Origin: Dyadobacter soli
Lineage (GTDB): Bacteria > Bacteroidota > Bacteroidia > Cytophagales > Spirosomataceae
Length of the DNA: 64,000 nt
Assembly (NCBI RefSeq): GCF_900101885.1
Contig: NZ_FNAN01000003.1
Location: forward strand, 248,001-312,000
Direction: 5' to 3'
Below, piece by piece: positions 16,333 through 25,403 of the stretch. Position 1 is the first letter of the stretch. Every line of letters starts with the position of its first letter. The position numbers were made by a program, and so were the translations under genes. The notes below the pieces were generated by a model. It ran no database searches, was not told the DNA's origin, and saw nothing but the letters and a program-made list of their open reading frames with translations.

Positions 16333-17920
16333 TCGCCTCGCGGGTCTGCACATTATCAACCAGCCTGAAAATATCCAGCGGGTTACTGTTTTTCAGTTCA
16401 TCGGGTAAAAGCGCGTCCGGCCAGTTCTGGAAGGATTGCGGCCGCACAAAACGGAGGATCGAATGCCTGCCTACCGAGGTAAACTTGGAATCCGCGGTCG
16501 CGGGGAATGGTCCGCCGTGGTGAATAGACGGGCAAACTTCCACGCCGGTAGGAACGCCGTTCATGATAAAGCGGCCCGAGATTTTAGCCAGCTGCCGCAC
16601 GATTTTGGGGTAATGCACTACTTCCGCTTCTTCGGCGATCAATGTGGCGGTTAATTGACCTTTCAAATGCGCAACAGCTTCGTATAATTCATCGGTATTC
16701 TCACAAACGATCAACAGTGAAAACGGTCCGAAAACTTCCTCATGCAGCTTCGGGTTAGCAATGAAATTTTGGCCCGAAACCAATGCAATGGAAGCCTCCG
16801 CCTGATTTTGGCCTTCCGAATGGATATCCGAAATCGCCAATGCCGAAACTTCCGGTTGCTCTAATGCTTCGGTACGGAGTCTGTTATAATTTTTGCAAAT
16901 GCCTGCCGTCAGCATGGTGGCCGAGGGCGTATTCAAGATCTCAGTTTTGTATGCACGCTGAAACACTTCCAGACCCTCTGTTTTGGTAATAAACACCAGA
17001 CCAGGATTGGTACAAAACTGCCCTGCGCCCAGGCTTACCGAGCCGGCGAGCGTTTTTCCAAGCTGTTCTGCATTGTTTTTCAAATAGTCAGGTAAAACCA
17101 CGATCGGGTTGACGCTACCCATTTCCGCAAACACCGGGATCGGCTCCTCACGCTCCTGCGCCAGTCTGAACAGCGCCATGCCGCCTTTGTAGGAGCCTGT
17201 AAATCCGACGGCCTTCGTGGCAGGGTGCTTCACCAATGCCGTGCCGACTTCAAAACCGTCATCATAAAGCATTGCAAACGTACCCTCGGGCATACCCGTG
17301 CGCTCGGCCGCGCGTACCACCGCCTGCGCGGTGAGGTCGCTTACGCCCGGGTGCGCCGGGTGCGCCTTCACGACGACAGGGTTACCCGCCGCCAATGCAG
17401 GCGCCGTATCCACACCCGCCACAGAGTAGGCGAATGGAAAATTGCTGGAACCGAATACGATCACCGGGCCTATCGGCACTAGCATTTTGCGGATATCGGG
17501 CTTTGGAACCGGCGTGCGGTCCGGTAAAGCAGTATCAATAGAGGCTTCCACCCACGAACCTTCGCGCAGGAGTTCCGCGAATTGGGTCAGTTGGTTTACG
17601 GTGCGGGCGCGTTCGCCTTGCAACCGGGAAATAGGCAATCCCGTTTCCTGGGAAGCGCGTTCGAGCAGCTGGTCGCCTAATGCGAGTATTTCTTCGGTAA
17701 TGGCGATCAGGAATGCGGCGCGTTCAGCCGCCGGTACCTGAGAATAGCTGTCGAATGCGCTCTCGGCTAGTTCCATTGTCCTGTTTACTTCGCCTGCGGT
17801 GGCGCATTGGAAAGATTCGGGAAGAAAGCTGTCGCTTGCCGGCGCGTAGGCTTTGAAATGCTTTTCGCCTTCGGCCGATAGCGTGTATCCTATGAAGTTT
17901 TTACTTTGAATGGTCGTCAT
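16325..17920 (-). CDS. Aldehyde dehydrogenase, alpha-ketoglutaric semialdehyde dehydrogenase-like
   Basis: A 531-residue NADP-type aldehyde dehydrogenase. Catalytic residues are Cys303 (LGAGQFCTNPG), Glu266 (VFAEMGSVNP), Asn160 (GSSNFPFAYS) and Lys185 (VVVKAHPAH). The spelling of these motifs fits the KGSADH class III group (2,5-dioxopentanoate dehydrogenase), which ends pathways from hexarates, pentoses or hydroxyproline at 2-oxoglutarate. No sugar-acid or hydroxyproline genes adjoin it, so the pathway is open. It lies downstream of the moxR terminator and is probably a separate unit. Confidence 0.8.
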   Translation of the reverse strand: MTTIQSKNFIGYTLSAEGEKHFKAYAPASDSFLPESFQCATAGEVNRTMELAESAFDSYSQVPAAERAAFLIAITEEILALGDQLLERASQETGLPISRLQGERARTVNQLTQFAELLREGSWVEASIDTALPDRTPVPKPDIRKMLVPIGPVIVFGSSNFPFAYSVAGVDTAPALAAGNPVVVKAHPAHPGVSDLTAQAVVRAAERTGMPEGTFAMLYDDGFEVGTALVKHPATKAVGFTGSYKGGMALFRLAQEREEPIPVFAEMGSVNPIVVLPDYLKNNAEQLGKTLAGSVSLGAGQFCTNPGLVFITKTEGLEVFQRAYKTEILNTPSATMLTAGICKNYNRLRTEALEQPEVSALAISDIHSEGQNQAEASIALVSGQNFIANPKLHEEVFGPFSLLIVCENTDELYEAVAHLKGQLTATLIAEEAEVVHYPKIVRQLAKISGRFIMNGVPTGVEVCPSIHHGGPFPATADSKFTSVGRHSILRFVRPQSFQNWPDALLPDELKNSNPLDIFRLVDNVQTREAIK

Positions 17921-17950
17921 GTGCTGATGTGGAATGATTGGTTTAGCCTA

Positions 17951-17990
17951 AAAAACAAAAGTTTGTGCCATCCGGGGACGACACAAACTT
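17951..17990 (-). terminator. Rho-independent-like terminator of the parvulin-moxR operon
   Basis: On the minus strand a 9-bp stem (17982-17990 with 17959-17967) and a 14-nt GC-rich loop is followed by TTGTTTTTT. It lies 45 bp past the moxR stop and before the aldehyde dehydrogenase start. Confidence 0.7.
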
Positions 17991-18034
17991 ATAATGTTGA
18001 AATAGTAACTTCTTACTGGTCTGTACAGCCGTTT

Positions 18035-19033
18035 TTAAAGCAGGCGTCCTACAATATCGTCCACCGAAATGCCTTCCGCTTCCGCTTTGAAATTCCGGAT
18101 AATGCGGTGACGCAGTACCGGCAATGCAACCGCTTGCACATCCTCGATATCCGGAGAATATTTGCCGGAAAGCAACGCATTGCATTTGGCGGCAAGGATC
18201 AGCGACTGCGAAGCCCGCGGACCTGCGCCCCATTCGAGGTAGTCGTTGGTATCCTTAATGGCCAGACTGCCTTTCGGACGCGTTTTATGCACAAGTTTCA
18301 CCGCATATTCGATCACGTGGTCGGTCACAGGCACGCGGCGCACGAGGTGCTGGAAATCAGTGATTTCTTCCGCACTGATCACCTTCTTAACCTCGTAACG
18401 AACATCCGTGGTCGTGTTTTTGACAATGCTGACCTCCTCGGCATACGAAGGATAATCGAGCTGGATCATAAACATGAAACGGTCGAGTTGCGCCTCGGGC
18501 AGGGGATAGGTGCCTTCCTGTTCGATGGGGTTTTGCGTTGCGAGCACGAAAAACGGCCTGTCGAGCGAATGTTTCGCACCGGCAATGGTTACCGAATATT
18601 CCTGCATCGCTTCCAGCAATGCGGATTGTGTTTTCGGAGGTGTCCGGTTGATCTCGTCGGCGAGGATAATGTTCGCGAAGATCGGACCTTTAATGAATTT
18701 GAAATTACGGTTCTGATCGAGCGTTTCCGAACCGAGAATGTCGGAAGGCATCAGGTCGGGCGTAAACTGGATCCGGTTGAAGTTCAGGTCGAGCGAGGAA
18801 GCGATAGTCTGGATGAGAAGCGTTTTCGCGAGGCCCGGAACACCTACCAGCAAGCAATGTCCCTGGCAAAAAATGGCGGTGAGCAATCTTTTTACAACCT
18901 CATCCTGTCCGATAATCACATTCCCGATTTCACTCCGGATTTTATCATAAGCCACTTTCATGGCTTCGGCAGCTTCTACGTCCGATGAATACTTCACGTT
19001 ATGTTTGGTTAGATTTTCACTCGTTAAAAGCAA
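18035..19033 (-). CDS. MoxR family AAA+ ATPase
   Basis: A 332-residue AAA+ ATPase. Walker A is GVPGLAKT (64-71), Walker B is IILADEIN with Asp126-Glu127, and sensor 1 is VLATQNPIEQEG. MoxR proteins act as chaperone-like ATPases, often with von Willebrand factor A partners. None of the usual partners (DUF58 or vWA proteins) is adjacent. Instead it ends an operon with two periplasmic prolyl isomerases, 20 bp behind the SurA-like gene. A downstream Met (MKVAYDKIRS) is an alternative start. Confidence 0.9.
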   Translation of the reverse strand: MLLTSENLTKHNVKYSSDVEAAEAMKVAYDKIRSEIGNVIIGQDEVVKRLLTAIFCQGHCLLVGVPGLAKTLLIQTIASSLDLNFNRIQFTPDLMPSDILGSETLDQNRNFKFIKGPIFANIILADEINRTPPKTQSALLEAMQEYSVTIAGAKHSLDRPFFVLATQNPIEQEGTYPLPEAQLDRFMFMIQLDYPSYAEEVSIVKNTTTDVRYEVKKVISAEEITDFQHLVRRVPVTDHVIEYAVKLVHKTRPKGSLAIKDTNDYLEWGAGPRASQSLILAAKCNALLSGKYSPDIEDVQAVALPVLRHRIIRNFKAEAEGISVDDIVGRLL

Positions 19034-19053
19034 TGATTACCGCCGTTTTACCG

Positions 19054-20427
19054 CTATAAATCGTCGGCATTGGCGGCCAATCCGAGCACTTTACAATTTC
19101 TGTACTCGGGTTCGATGCTGATATAAACGTCGCCCTGGGCTTTTTTGAACCACTCTTCGAGCGCATTGTTCCGTTTGTTGCTGAGCACGATCTGCGCCAG
19201 TTTCTCGTAGTCGTCGTGGAGGTTAGCCGTATGCGGGTCCGATTTACTTTTGTACCAAAGAATACGCATTGCGCTGCTGCCGTCTTCCAAACGGTAGGAA
19301 ACAGGCAGGCTCAGATCGCCAACTTTCATGGTATCGATGGCGAAATACAGCGCCGGGTCCATGGAAGCGTCGAGTGTCAGCTTGGAAAGTCCGGTGTTTC
19401 TGTCCTGGATAAGGCCGCCGGATTCTGCGGTTTCCTTGTCGTCGGAGTTATCCAATGCCCCTTTGGCAAATTTCAATGTATCGGTTTGAATGAGCGTACG
19501 AAGGCTGTCGAGCGCGCGGGTGGCGGAGGTCATGTCCGTTCCCTTGTTGTAATCGGGGCGGAGGAGAATGTGCCTTGCGTGGTATTCCGCACCCCTTGTT
19601 TCGAGGAGTTTGATCAAGTGAAAACCGAATTGCGATTCAATCACAGCCGACATTTCCCCTGGCTTGAGTGCCAATGCAGCCCCTTCGAACTCCGGTACCA
19701 TCGCGCCGCGTTTCGCAAAACCCAGGTCACCACCTACTTTGGCAGAACCCAAATCCTCGGAATAAATCTGCGCGAGTGTCGCGAAATCTTCGCCTTTTTC
19801 GGCGCGTGCTTTCAGATCGAGCAACTGCTGCCGGAGCTTGTCTTTTTGCTCGCGTGTCACCGTTCCTTTTTTTACAATATGGCCTACCTCCACTTCCGAA
19901 GGAATGTAAGGCAAGCTGTCTTTGGGAATGGAGTTGAAGAATTTGCGGACCTCCGCCGGTGTGATTTTTACATTGCCGGAAATCGTCCGCTGCATTTTTT
20001 CGACGATTTTCTGATCCTTAACCTGCTGGCGAAGCTCGCCTTTGAGGTTTTCAACACTCTTTCCATACGCTTCCACAATGTTCTTTTCCGAACCGAAGCG
20101 CTGGATCATGTAGTTCATTTTTGCATTCAACTCGCCGTCGACCTCCTTGTCGTCCACGGTGACGGAGTCGATTTCTGCTTTGGCTAGCAGCATTTTGTTG
20201 ATGATCAGGGATTCCAGTAACTGGCATTTTTCTGGCGCCTGTCGCCCTTCGGCTTTGTACTGGTTATACATTTCTTCCAGCTCCGAATTCAGGATGTAAT
20301 GGTTATCGACCCTGGCGATGATCTTGTCCAGGCTCACTCCCTGCTGACCTTGTCCGTAGCTTATCACGCTGATCAACAGCATGAAAGCGGCTATCAAATG
20401 AGCCCCGATCCATTTATTTACTTTCAT
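19054..20427 (-). CDS. SurA-like periplasmic peptidyl-prolyl isomerase
   Basis: A 457-residue secreted protein. The signal peptide ends near VISYGQG. A SurA N-terminal helical domain (ARVDNHYILNSELEEMY) is followed by a well-conserved parvulin domain at about 175-275 (EVEVGHIVKKG through SQFGFHLIKLLE) and a second, more diverged one at about 280-395 (YHARHILLRPDY). It should chaperone unfolded outer membrane proteins in the periplasm. It is the middle gene of the parvulin-parvulin-moxR operon, 93 bp after the lipoprotein gene. Confidence 0.88.
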   Translation of the reverse strand: MKVNKWIGAHLIAAFMLLISVISYGQGQQGVSLDKIIARVDNHYILNSELEEMYNQYKAEGRQAPEKCQLLESLIINKMLLAKAEIDSVTVDDKEVDGELNAKMNYMIQRFGSEKNIVEAYGKSVENLKGELRQQVKDQKIVEKMQRTISGNVKITPAEVRKFFNSIPKDSLPYIPSEVEVGHIVKKGTVTREQKDKLRQQLLDLKARAEKGEDFATLAQIYSEDLGSAKVGGDLGFAKRGAMVPEFEGAALALKPGEMSAVIESQFGFHLIKLLETRGAEYHARHILLRPDYNKGTDMTSATRALDSLRTLIQTDTLKFAKGALDNSDDKETAESGGLIQDRNTGLSKLTLDASMDPALYFAIDTMKVGDLSLPVSYRLEDGSSAMRILWYKSKSDPHTANLHDDYEKLAQIVLSNKRNNALEEWFKKAQGDVYISIEPEYRNCKVLGLAANADDL

Positions 20428-20520
20428 ATTTCCTTGTATGCTGATTTGGATTATTGCGGGTTTTATTGAACTAAACTCCTAAAAATGAAACAGATTCGAT
20501 TTATAAATGCTAAAATACGG

Positions 20521-22812
20521 CTAACGCTTAATTTTTTCTAATTCCTGTGCATTCACTTTGACCGGGAATTTCTCCTGCAACTTTGCTACCCATTGTTTTT
20601 CGAGCTCTTTTTGGTAGTCATTAATCACCGTTCCGCGCGCTTCCGGGAAGGTTTTCGGGCGTGGCGGATCAATTTTCGCGACATTAGCCCACAAAAAGCT
20701 TCCGTTGCTGTTGATCATCTGCTCACCCGCCTGCCATTTGAAACCACTGAATGCAGGATCGGTTTTCGGAAAATAGCCTTCGCGAATCGTTACCGCTCCG
20801 GGAACTTCGGCATTGTAAACCTTTTCGACATCGCTTTTCGACTGGCTGTAAAACTGGAATGCGACCCTGCGGTTGCGCTCCGGCTCGGCCGATTGCCGGA
20901 AAGAACCATAGTCTTTTTCTATGATACGCAGAATCGGGATGTTTCGTGCATTTAAATATTTCACAACATTGCGGGCACGGGTCGAAGATATCGTTTCAGG
21001 CTCGTCGGCAGAGCGGTATCCGGCTATTTCAACGACATAATCCGCATTCTTTTCCATGATAATGTAGAGGTCGTTCAGAGCTTCCAGTTGCTGGTTGCCT
21101 ATTTCAGCGGAGTTTAGCGGGAATAGCAGCTCCTTCGATTTTCTTTCCAGTTTATAAGGACTGGTCGCCAAAGTTTTTTTCAGGCTGCTCAAAGTTTGCG
21201 TGTCTTTGGCCGCTACGATGGTCGCGAATGCGCGCTCGGGGTAATTGTAACGCGCTTTGTTCTTCTCGTAAAAAGCACGCTGCCCGGTGGAATCCGAAAG
21301 CGAACGCTGCCAGACCTGTTCTTCCATGATTTGTGAAAACAGCACGCCTTCCCGGATTTCGCTCATCAGGCTGCGGAACTCCGGATTGGTCTCTTCCAAA
21401 TGCTCTTTTTCATATTCCACTAGCGACTCGTTGAGATAGTCATTATAAAAACGCCTGAAAACGACCGCCGGCGAAGCATCTTTCGGGCGGGGCGTTTGCT
21501 TACGTTTGACGTAGTTCAGGAACGACAATGCGTCGTAAGGCCGCTGCTCGATGCGGAACAAGGTCACTGTCGACCAATCCGCTGAAACCGCGCGCTGGTA
21601 ATCCCATTTGCCGGTCCGTAAAGTGCTGTCGGCCAATGCGGCCACTTGTTGCCATTGATCGGCGGCTTCCTGCACGGCATATTTCTCGCGCAGACGCTTC
21701 GCATTGGCCTGCTCGATCACCTTGCCGCGCGAATCGGTCACTACTTTCTTACGGAGCGAGGGCGCCATGTTGGCCAGCGTTTCAATCGGCCGTTTTTCGA
21801 TCAGGCGGATAATGTGCCAGCCGTACATCGTCAGCACAGGTTGCGAATAGGATTGTGGCCGGGTCAGCGCAAATGCGGATTCCTCGATTTCCGACACCAT
21901 CTGGCCGGTACCGAATAGCGGCAGTAACCCGCCGTTTTTCCGCGATTCGCGGTCGTCGGAATATTTGTCGACGACCAAATTCCACTCGGCGCCATTCTGC
22001 AATTGCGTATAAGCCTCATCGATACGCGCCTTGGCCGATTCTTTCTGAGCTGCCGTACCCGCCGTGTCGACCTTCACCATAATGTGCGCCACGCGTACCA
22101 TGCCGCGGTTGTTGCGGCGGTCGTTGACCTTAATGAGGTGATAGCCGCCTTTGGTCCGCACCGGTTGCGATATTTTGCCCACCGGCAAGGTATAAGCTGC
22201 CGTTTCGATCGGATAGAGCGTCTGGAATGCTGTGAAATAGCCCAGATCGCCTTTTGTCGTCTTTGCAGCCGGATCTTTGGAGAAGCGGGCCGCCATATCC
22301 GCAAAATCGGAGCCTTCTTCGAGACGCCCGCGGAGGCCGATTGTAGCGCGGTATGCTTCGAGGGTGTCGGCAGGCGAAGCGTCTTCCGATACGCCGACGA
22401 GGATATGCGACGCGCGCACTTCCTGTTTCAGGCGGTTATAGGCTTCATTGGTCAGTTTTTCGACCAGGTCTTTATCTACCAAATGGTTTTTGGCCAGCTG
22501 ATCGCGGTAAGAGAATATTTCTTCGCGGTAGTCAAGCGTGGTGTCTTTTCCTTCTGATTTGGCCTGCAAAACTTTGATTTTCAAATCAGTATAAATCGGA
22601 AGGTATTCTTCGGGGGTTAGTTCTTTGGTGGAGTCGGATGCGAACTTGTTTTTATTATAGGAATCCTGGTAATCATCAATGGAGAATTGCTCCTTTCCGA
22701 CTTCGAGAAGCGGCTGTGTTTCGGCTACCGTTTGCTTCGGCGGGGCCGCGGTTTTACACGCGCTGACAAGTGAAATCGTAATGAGACCAATATGGAACTG
22801 TATTTTGGACAT
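20521..22812 (-). CDS. Parvulin-type prolyl isomerase lipoprotein with an OmpA-like domain
   Basis: A 763-residue lipoprotein. The signal MSKIQFHIGLITISLVSAC gives a lipobox with Cys19. Two parvulin domains follow at about 133-230 (VRASHILVGV, GGYHLIKV) and 240-341 (VRVAHIMVKV, YGWHIIRLIE). Residues about 563-656 look like an OmpA C-terminal peptidoglycan-binding domain: NADYVVEIAGYRSADEP, SSTRARNVVKYLNARNI and ERNRRVAFQF match its usual blocks. A SurA-like tail closes the protein. The open frame extends 12 codons upstream, but the ATG at 22812 begins the signal. A promoter lies at 22886-22915. Role inferred: outer membrane protein folding at the cell wall. Confidence 0.82.
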   Translation of the reverse strand: MSKIQFHIGLITISLVSACKTAAPPKQTVAETQPLLEVGKEQFSIDDYQDSYNKNKFASDSTKELTPEEYLPIYTDLKIKVLQAKSEGKDTTLDYREEIFSYRDQLAKNHLVDKDLVEKLTNEAYNRLKQEVRASHILVGVSEDASPADTLEAYRATIGLRGRLEEGSDFADMAARFSKDPAAKTTKGDLGYFTAFQTLYPIETAAYTLPVGKISQPVRTKGGYHLIKVNDRRNNRGMVRVAHIMVKVDTAGTAAQKESAKARIDEAYTQLQNGAEWNLVVDKYSDDRESRKNGGLLPLFGTGQMVSEIEESAFALTRPQSYSQPVLTMYGWHIIRLIEKRPIETLANMAPSLRKKVVTDSRGKVIEQANAKRLREKYAVQEAADQWQQVAALADSTLRTGKWDYQRAVSADWSTVTLFRIEQRPYDALSFLNYVKRKQTPRPKDASPAVVFRRFYNDYLNESLVEYEKEHLEETNPEFRSLMSEIREGVLFSQIMEEQVWQRSLSDSTGQRAFYEKNKARYNYPERAFATIVAAKDTQTLSSLKKTLATSPYKLERKSKELLFPLNSAEIGNQQLEALNDLYIIMEKNADYVVEIAGYRSADEPETISSTRARNVVKYLNARNIPILRIIEKDYGSFRQSAEPERNRRVAFQFYSQSKSDVEKVYNAEVPGAVTIREGYFPKTDPAFSGFKWQAGEQMINSNGSFLWANVAKIDPPRPKTFPEARGTVINDYQKELEKQWVAKLQEKFPVKVNAQELEKIKR

Positions 22813-22885
22813 ATTCAGAATTTGTATTAGGCTTTCGCTGCTGCTCAATAGAAACCGCGATAGCGCTCAAATATTGTAAAGCCAG

Positions 22886-22915
22886 CAAAGTTAGCCGCTT
22901 TCTGTTCAGGACAAA
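22886..22915 (-). promoter_or_regulatory. Promoter of the parvulin-surA-moxR operon
   Basis: On the minus strand TTTG (22912-22915), 18 bp, then TAACTTTG (22886-22893), both full consensus words. The predicted leader to 22812 is about 67 nt. Confidence 0.6.
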
Positions 22916-23159
22916 AAAATGCTTGCGGTATGTGGTTTGCGTAGTCCACATTTCCCCAGTTGGCCGTGCACAGTTATGGCAAAATTTGCCCACAAAAACA
23001 GCTCCGAATTTGTACCCGATATTTTGGAAAAAGTTTATTAAACGGTTTTTGTGACTTAAAAGAGAATTTGTATTTAAATACCATTAAAAAGCTGTTCCTA
23101 AGGAGATTTGGGTATAATTTTTTAAGAAGTTTTTCTACAACGCTTAATTAATACAGCAT
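22916..23159. other. Intergenic region between divergent genes
   Basis: Together with the promoter before it, this makes a 347-bp gap between the parvulin lipoprotein gene and the 160-aa gene. It is AT-rich toward the right and holds no convincing open frame, RNA gene or inverted repeat. No exact TAnnTTTG box was found facing the plus-strand gene. Confidence 0.5.
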
Positions 23160-23642
23160 ATGGAGGAGAGCAAAAGCAAAGAGTTCATTCAGATGATCAG
23201 GGCGTTATGGAATGAGCAGAAGAAACGGGAAGTTCTGTATCTGGAAGCATTGAAGAAGGATGGCATGGCGCCGTTCAGAAGGATGCTGAGCCAGGGACAT
23301 GTGAGTGCCGTGCTTTTCCAGAAAGAAATCCGTGCTGTATACGATTATTTCAAATGTTTTCTCAACGATAAGGAGCTAGCCGATCAAAACCAGATCATGT
23401 CACACGCCTCTCTGCAATTGCTCGAAAGTGCAAATGGCAAGGAGGAAGTGGCCTCCTGTCTCAAAAAGATAGAAGCGGTATCGCTTCAATTGTACAAATC
23501 AGTAAGGCATTACCTTGACAGGGAGCCCGAAGCGCAACGTCTTATGGACGAGCATCTTACGCGTACTTCGGAGTTCTACGAAATGCTTTGCAAGCTGGAA
23601 TCAGGCACGCAGCGCAGCTACGGGCTTACGGCAGCTGCCTGA
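23160..23642 (+). CDS. DUF2383-like four-helix-bundle protein
   Basis: A 160-residue, almost entirely helical cytosolic protein starting MEESKSKEFIQMIRALWNEQ. Its length, four long amphipathic helices and segments such as YKSVRHYLDREPEAQRLMDEH resemble the DUF2383 (PA2169-like) ferritin-related family, which has no proven function. Clear metal-binding Glu-x-x-His pairs are not obvious, so iron binding is not claimed. The gene stands alone between divergent and convergent neighbours. Confidence 0.5.
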   Translation: MEESKSKEFIQMIRALWNEQKKREVLYLEALKKDGMAPFRRMLSQGHVSAVLFQKEIRAVYDYFKCFLNDKELADQNQIMSHASLQLLESANGKEEVASCLKKIEAVSLQLYKSVRHYLDREPEAQRLMDEHLTRTSEFYEMLCKLESGTQRSYGLTAAA

Positions 23643-23654
23643 GTTTTTATTCCA

Positions 23655-24044
23655 TTACACTTCATACAATTCAATCGGCAGGTCGTCGGGATCTGCGAAA
23701 AAGGTAAATTTTTTGCCTGTAAATTCGTCGATCCGGACCGGTTCGGGGTGAATGCCTTTTGCATTTAAATCCGCGATCGCTTCTTCCACATTATCTACCT
23801 GGAATGCAATGTGCCTGAGCCCGCACGCCTCCGGGCGCGATGCGCGAGCGGGCGGGGACGGGAAAGAGAATAGCTCTATAATGTACTGCCCATTCAGCGA
23901 AAGATCGAGCTTGTACGAATCCCGCGCTTCACGGAAAACCTCACGGTCTATATTGAATCCCAGAATTTCGGTATAAAACTGTTTCGACTTCGGATAGTCG
24001 GAGCAAATGATCGCGATATGGTGTACGGCTTGGAGTTTCAGCAT
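23655..24044 (-). CDS. VOC family protein (glyoxalase/YaeR-like)
   Basis: A 129-residue vicinal-oxygen-chelate protein with two beta-alpha-beta-beta-beta modules. Candidate metal ligands are His in AVHHIAIICSD, Glu in YIIELFSF, His in GLRHIAFQVDN and Glu in LPIELYEV. The pattern matches the SMU1112c/YaeR subgroup, whose substrate is unknown. It has its own -7 box just upstream and is not obviously coupled to its neighbours. Confidence 0.85.
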   Translation of the reverse strand: MLKLQAVHHIAIICSDYPKSKQFYTEILGFNIDREVFREARDSYKLDLSLNGQYIIELFSFPSPPARASRPEACGLRHIAFQVDNVEEAIADLNAKGIHPEPVRIDEFTGKKFTFFADPDDLPIELYEV

Positions 24045-24068
24045 TGGTCAAAATAGTTGAGTACGGCC

Positions 24069-24076
24069 CAAAGATA
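24069..24076 (-). promoter_or_regulatory. -7 box for the VOC gene
   Basis: The minus strand reads TATCTTTG, full TAnnTTTG, about 25 bp before the ATG at 24044. No clear -33 TTG is present. Confidence 0.45.
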
Positions 24077-24086
24077 GCGCCGCGAC

Positions 24087-25277
24087 TCAAATCTTGATAA
24101 AAATCTTCTTTTTATACATCCACCGCAGGATAAGCCATTCCGTAAGCAGGATCAATGCGCCGCTCACGAGCGAGGCATAACCATCCCCGAAGACGGCATC
24201 GTAATGCTGCCCCAAATGAATTTTGAATGACCCTCTGATGAAGCTGCCAAAGCCATCGGCGATTACGTATGCTGCAATGGAATTGGTACCGATAACGATC
24301 AGCGGGAAGAACCAAGACTTGTTTTCTTTCACATCCACCACAAAATAGAATGCGGAAAGCAGCAGAAATGCGCAGGCGCCGCTGAAAAGTGTCCAGGCAG
24401 GTGTCCAGATACGCTTCACAATCGGGTTAAGGCCCGTGAAATGGAAGACCAATGCGAGCACGAGGAGTACTGCGGCGGTGATGAGGTAGCGTTTCAGCAG
24501 TAAGGTGGATGATGTCGCCGTTTTTAGCCATTTTCCGGCAATGAGGCCCAGTATCATAGTTCCTAATGTGGGAATGAAGCTCAATGTACTGTAACCGCCT
24601 CCATTGTACTCGAATGTTTTTTCCCGGGGGAAGAGGTTCAGGAACCAGCGATCGAAAGCCCAGGCTGCATTGGTGTTTTTGTTCCAATGCGCTGCGAAGC
24701 CTTTAAGGTTATGCTCCCAATCGGCCGTGGTGCCGGTTTGCGACCAGTCGAAATCGGGACCGGGAAGCGGGTATGCGGCAAAAACGGCTGCGTAACCGAC
24801 CAGAATAACGCCTAATGCGCCCCACTGGATTTTTTCGGAAGCAAATCCCAATGCAAAAAGGATCGGGTAGCCCAGGCCTATCTGGGTCAATGTATCTTCA
24901 AATGTAAAATTGGTCTGCTCGGAATGCATCGAGCGCAGGAAAATGCCGAGGAATATCAGGATGAGCGACCGCCGGATGGTGTGGAACCACATCATCGAAA
25001 CCGATTCGTTTTTGCTCGCACGGCTGGCCATCGAATAGGGTAGTGCTACGCCGACGAGGAACGAGAACGATGGCTGGATCAGGTCGTGCAGCGAGCATCC
25101 TACCCAGGGAACGTGGCTTTGATGGAAATCGAGGAATGCCCAGAATACGCTGTCAGGATATGCTTCGGCCACCCGACTGAGCCGGATCACCTCGGCCATC
25201 ATCAGGAACATCACAAATCCACGGTAAGCGTCGACCGACGAAACACGTTGAGGCGGCAGGGTAGTAGTTTCTTTCAA
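24087..25277 (-). CDS. Heparan-alpha-glucosaminide N-acetyltransferase-like membrane protein (DUF5009 family)
   Basis: About 396 residues with ten or eleven membrane helices. The opening QRVSSVDAYRGFVMFLMMAE and the motif FHQSHVPWVGCSLHDLIQPSFSF are characteristic of the HGSNAT/DUF5009 family, which moves acetyl groups across the membrane onto sugars; the substrate in Bacteroidota is not known. There is no ATG near the start. The TTG at 25277 gives the family-like beginning MKETTTLPPQRV; an earlier TTG at 25343 overlaps a terminator hairpin and is unlikely. Confidence 0.75.
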   Translation of the reverse strand: MKETTTLPPQRVSSVDAYRGFVMFLMMAEVIRLSRVAEAYPDSVFWAFLDFHQSHVPWVGCSLHDLIQPSFSFLVGVALPYSMASRASKNESVSMMWFHTIRRSLILIFLGIFLRSMHSEQTNFTFEDTLTQIGLGYPILFALGFASEKIQWGALGVILVGYAAVFAAYPLPGPDFDWSQTGTTADWEHNLKGFAAHWNKNTNAAWAFDRWFLNLFPREKTFEYNGGGYSTLSFIPTLGTMILGLIAGKWLKTATSSTLLLKRYLITAAVLLVLALVFHFTGLNPIVKRIWTPAWTLFSGACAFLLLSAFYFVVDVKENKSWFFPLIVIGTNSIAAYVIADGFGSFIRGSFKIHLGQHYDAVFGDGYASLVSGALILLTEWLILRWMYKKKIFIKI

Positions 25278-25346
25278 GGTAATGTCGTTTAGGGAAAGGT
25301 TACCGGCAATACTGATAAATCGTCGGAATGGGTTACATCCCAAAAG

Positions 25347-25381
25347 AAAAAACCTCGCAGGATTTACCTGCGAGGTTTTTT
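25347..25381. terminator. Strong terminator after the GMC oxidoreductase operon
   Basis: A stem with GC core CCTCGCAGG (25353-25361) and its complement (25367-25375), extended by A6 on one side and T6 on the other, closes an ATTTA loop. It can work in either direction; its place 23 bp past the GMC gene stop suggests it ends that operon. Confidence 0.85.
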
Positions 25382-25403
25382 CGGCAATGCGGATTAGGAT
25401 CCG

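Noticed and set aside
17906..18988. Long plus-strand open frame (360 codons) opposite moxR
   Set aside because: It lies antisense to a clearly conserved MoxR ATPase; the translation is rich in His and Arg and resembles no protein. It is a shadow of codon bias.
19216..20187. Plus-strand open frame of 323 codons opposite the SurA-like gene
   Set aside because: Antisense shadow of a conserved parvulin protein, with no start context or recognisable domain.
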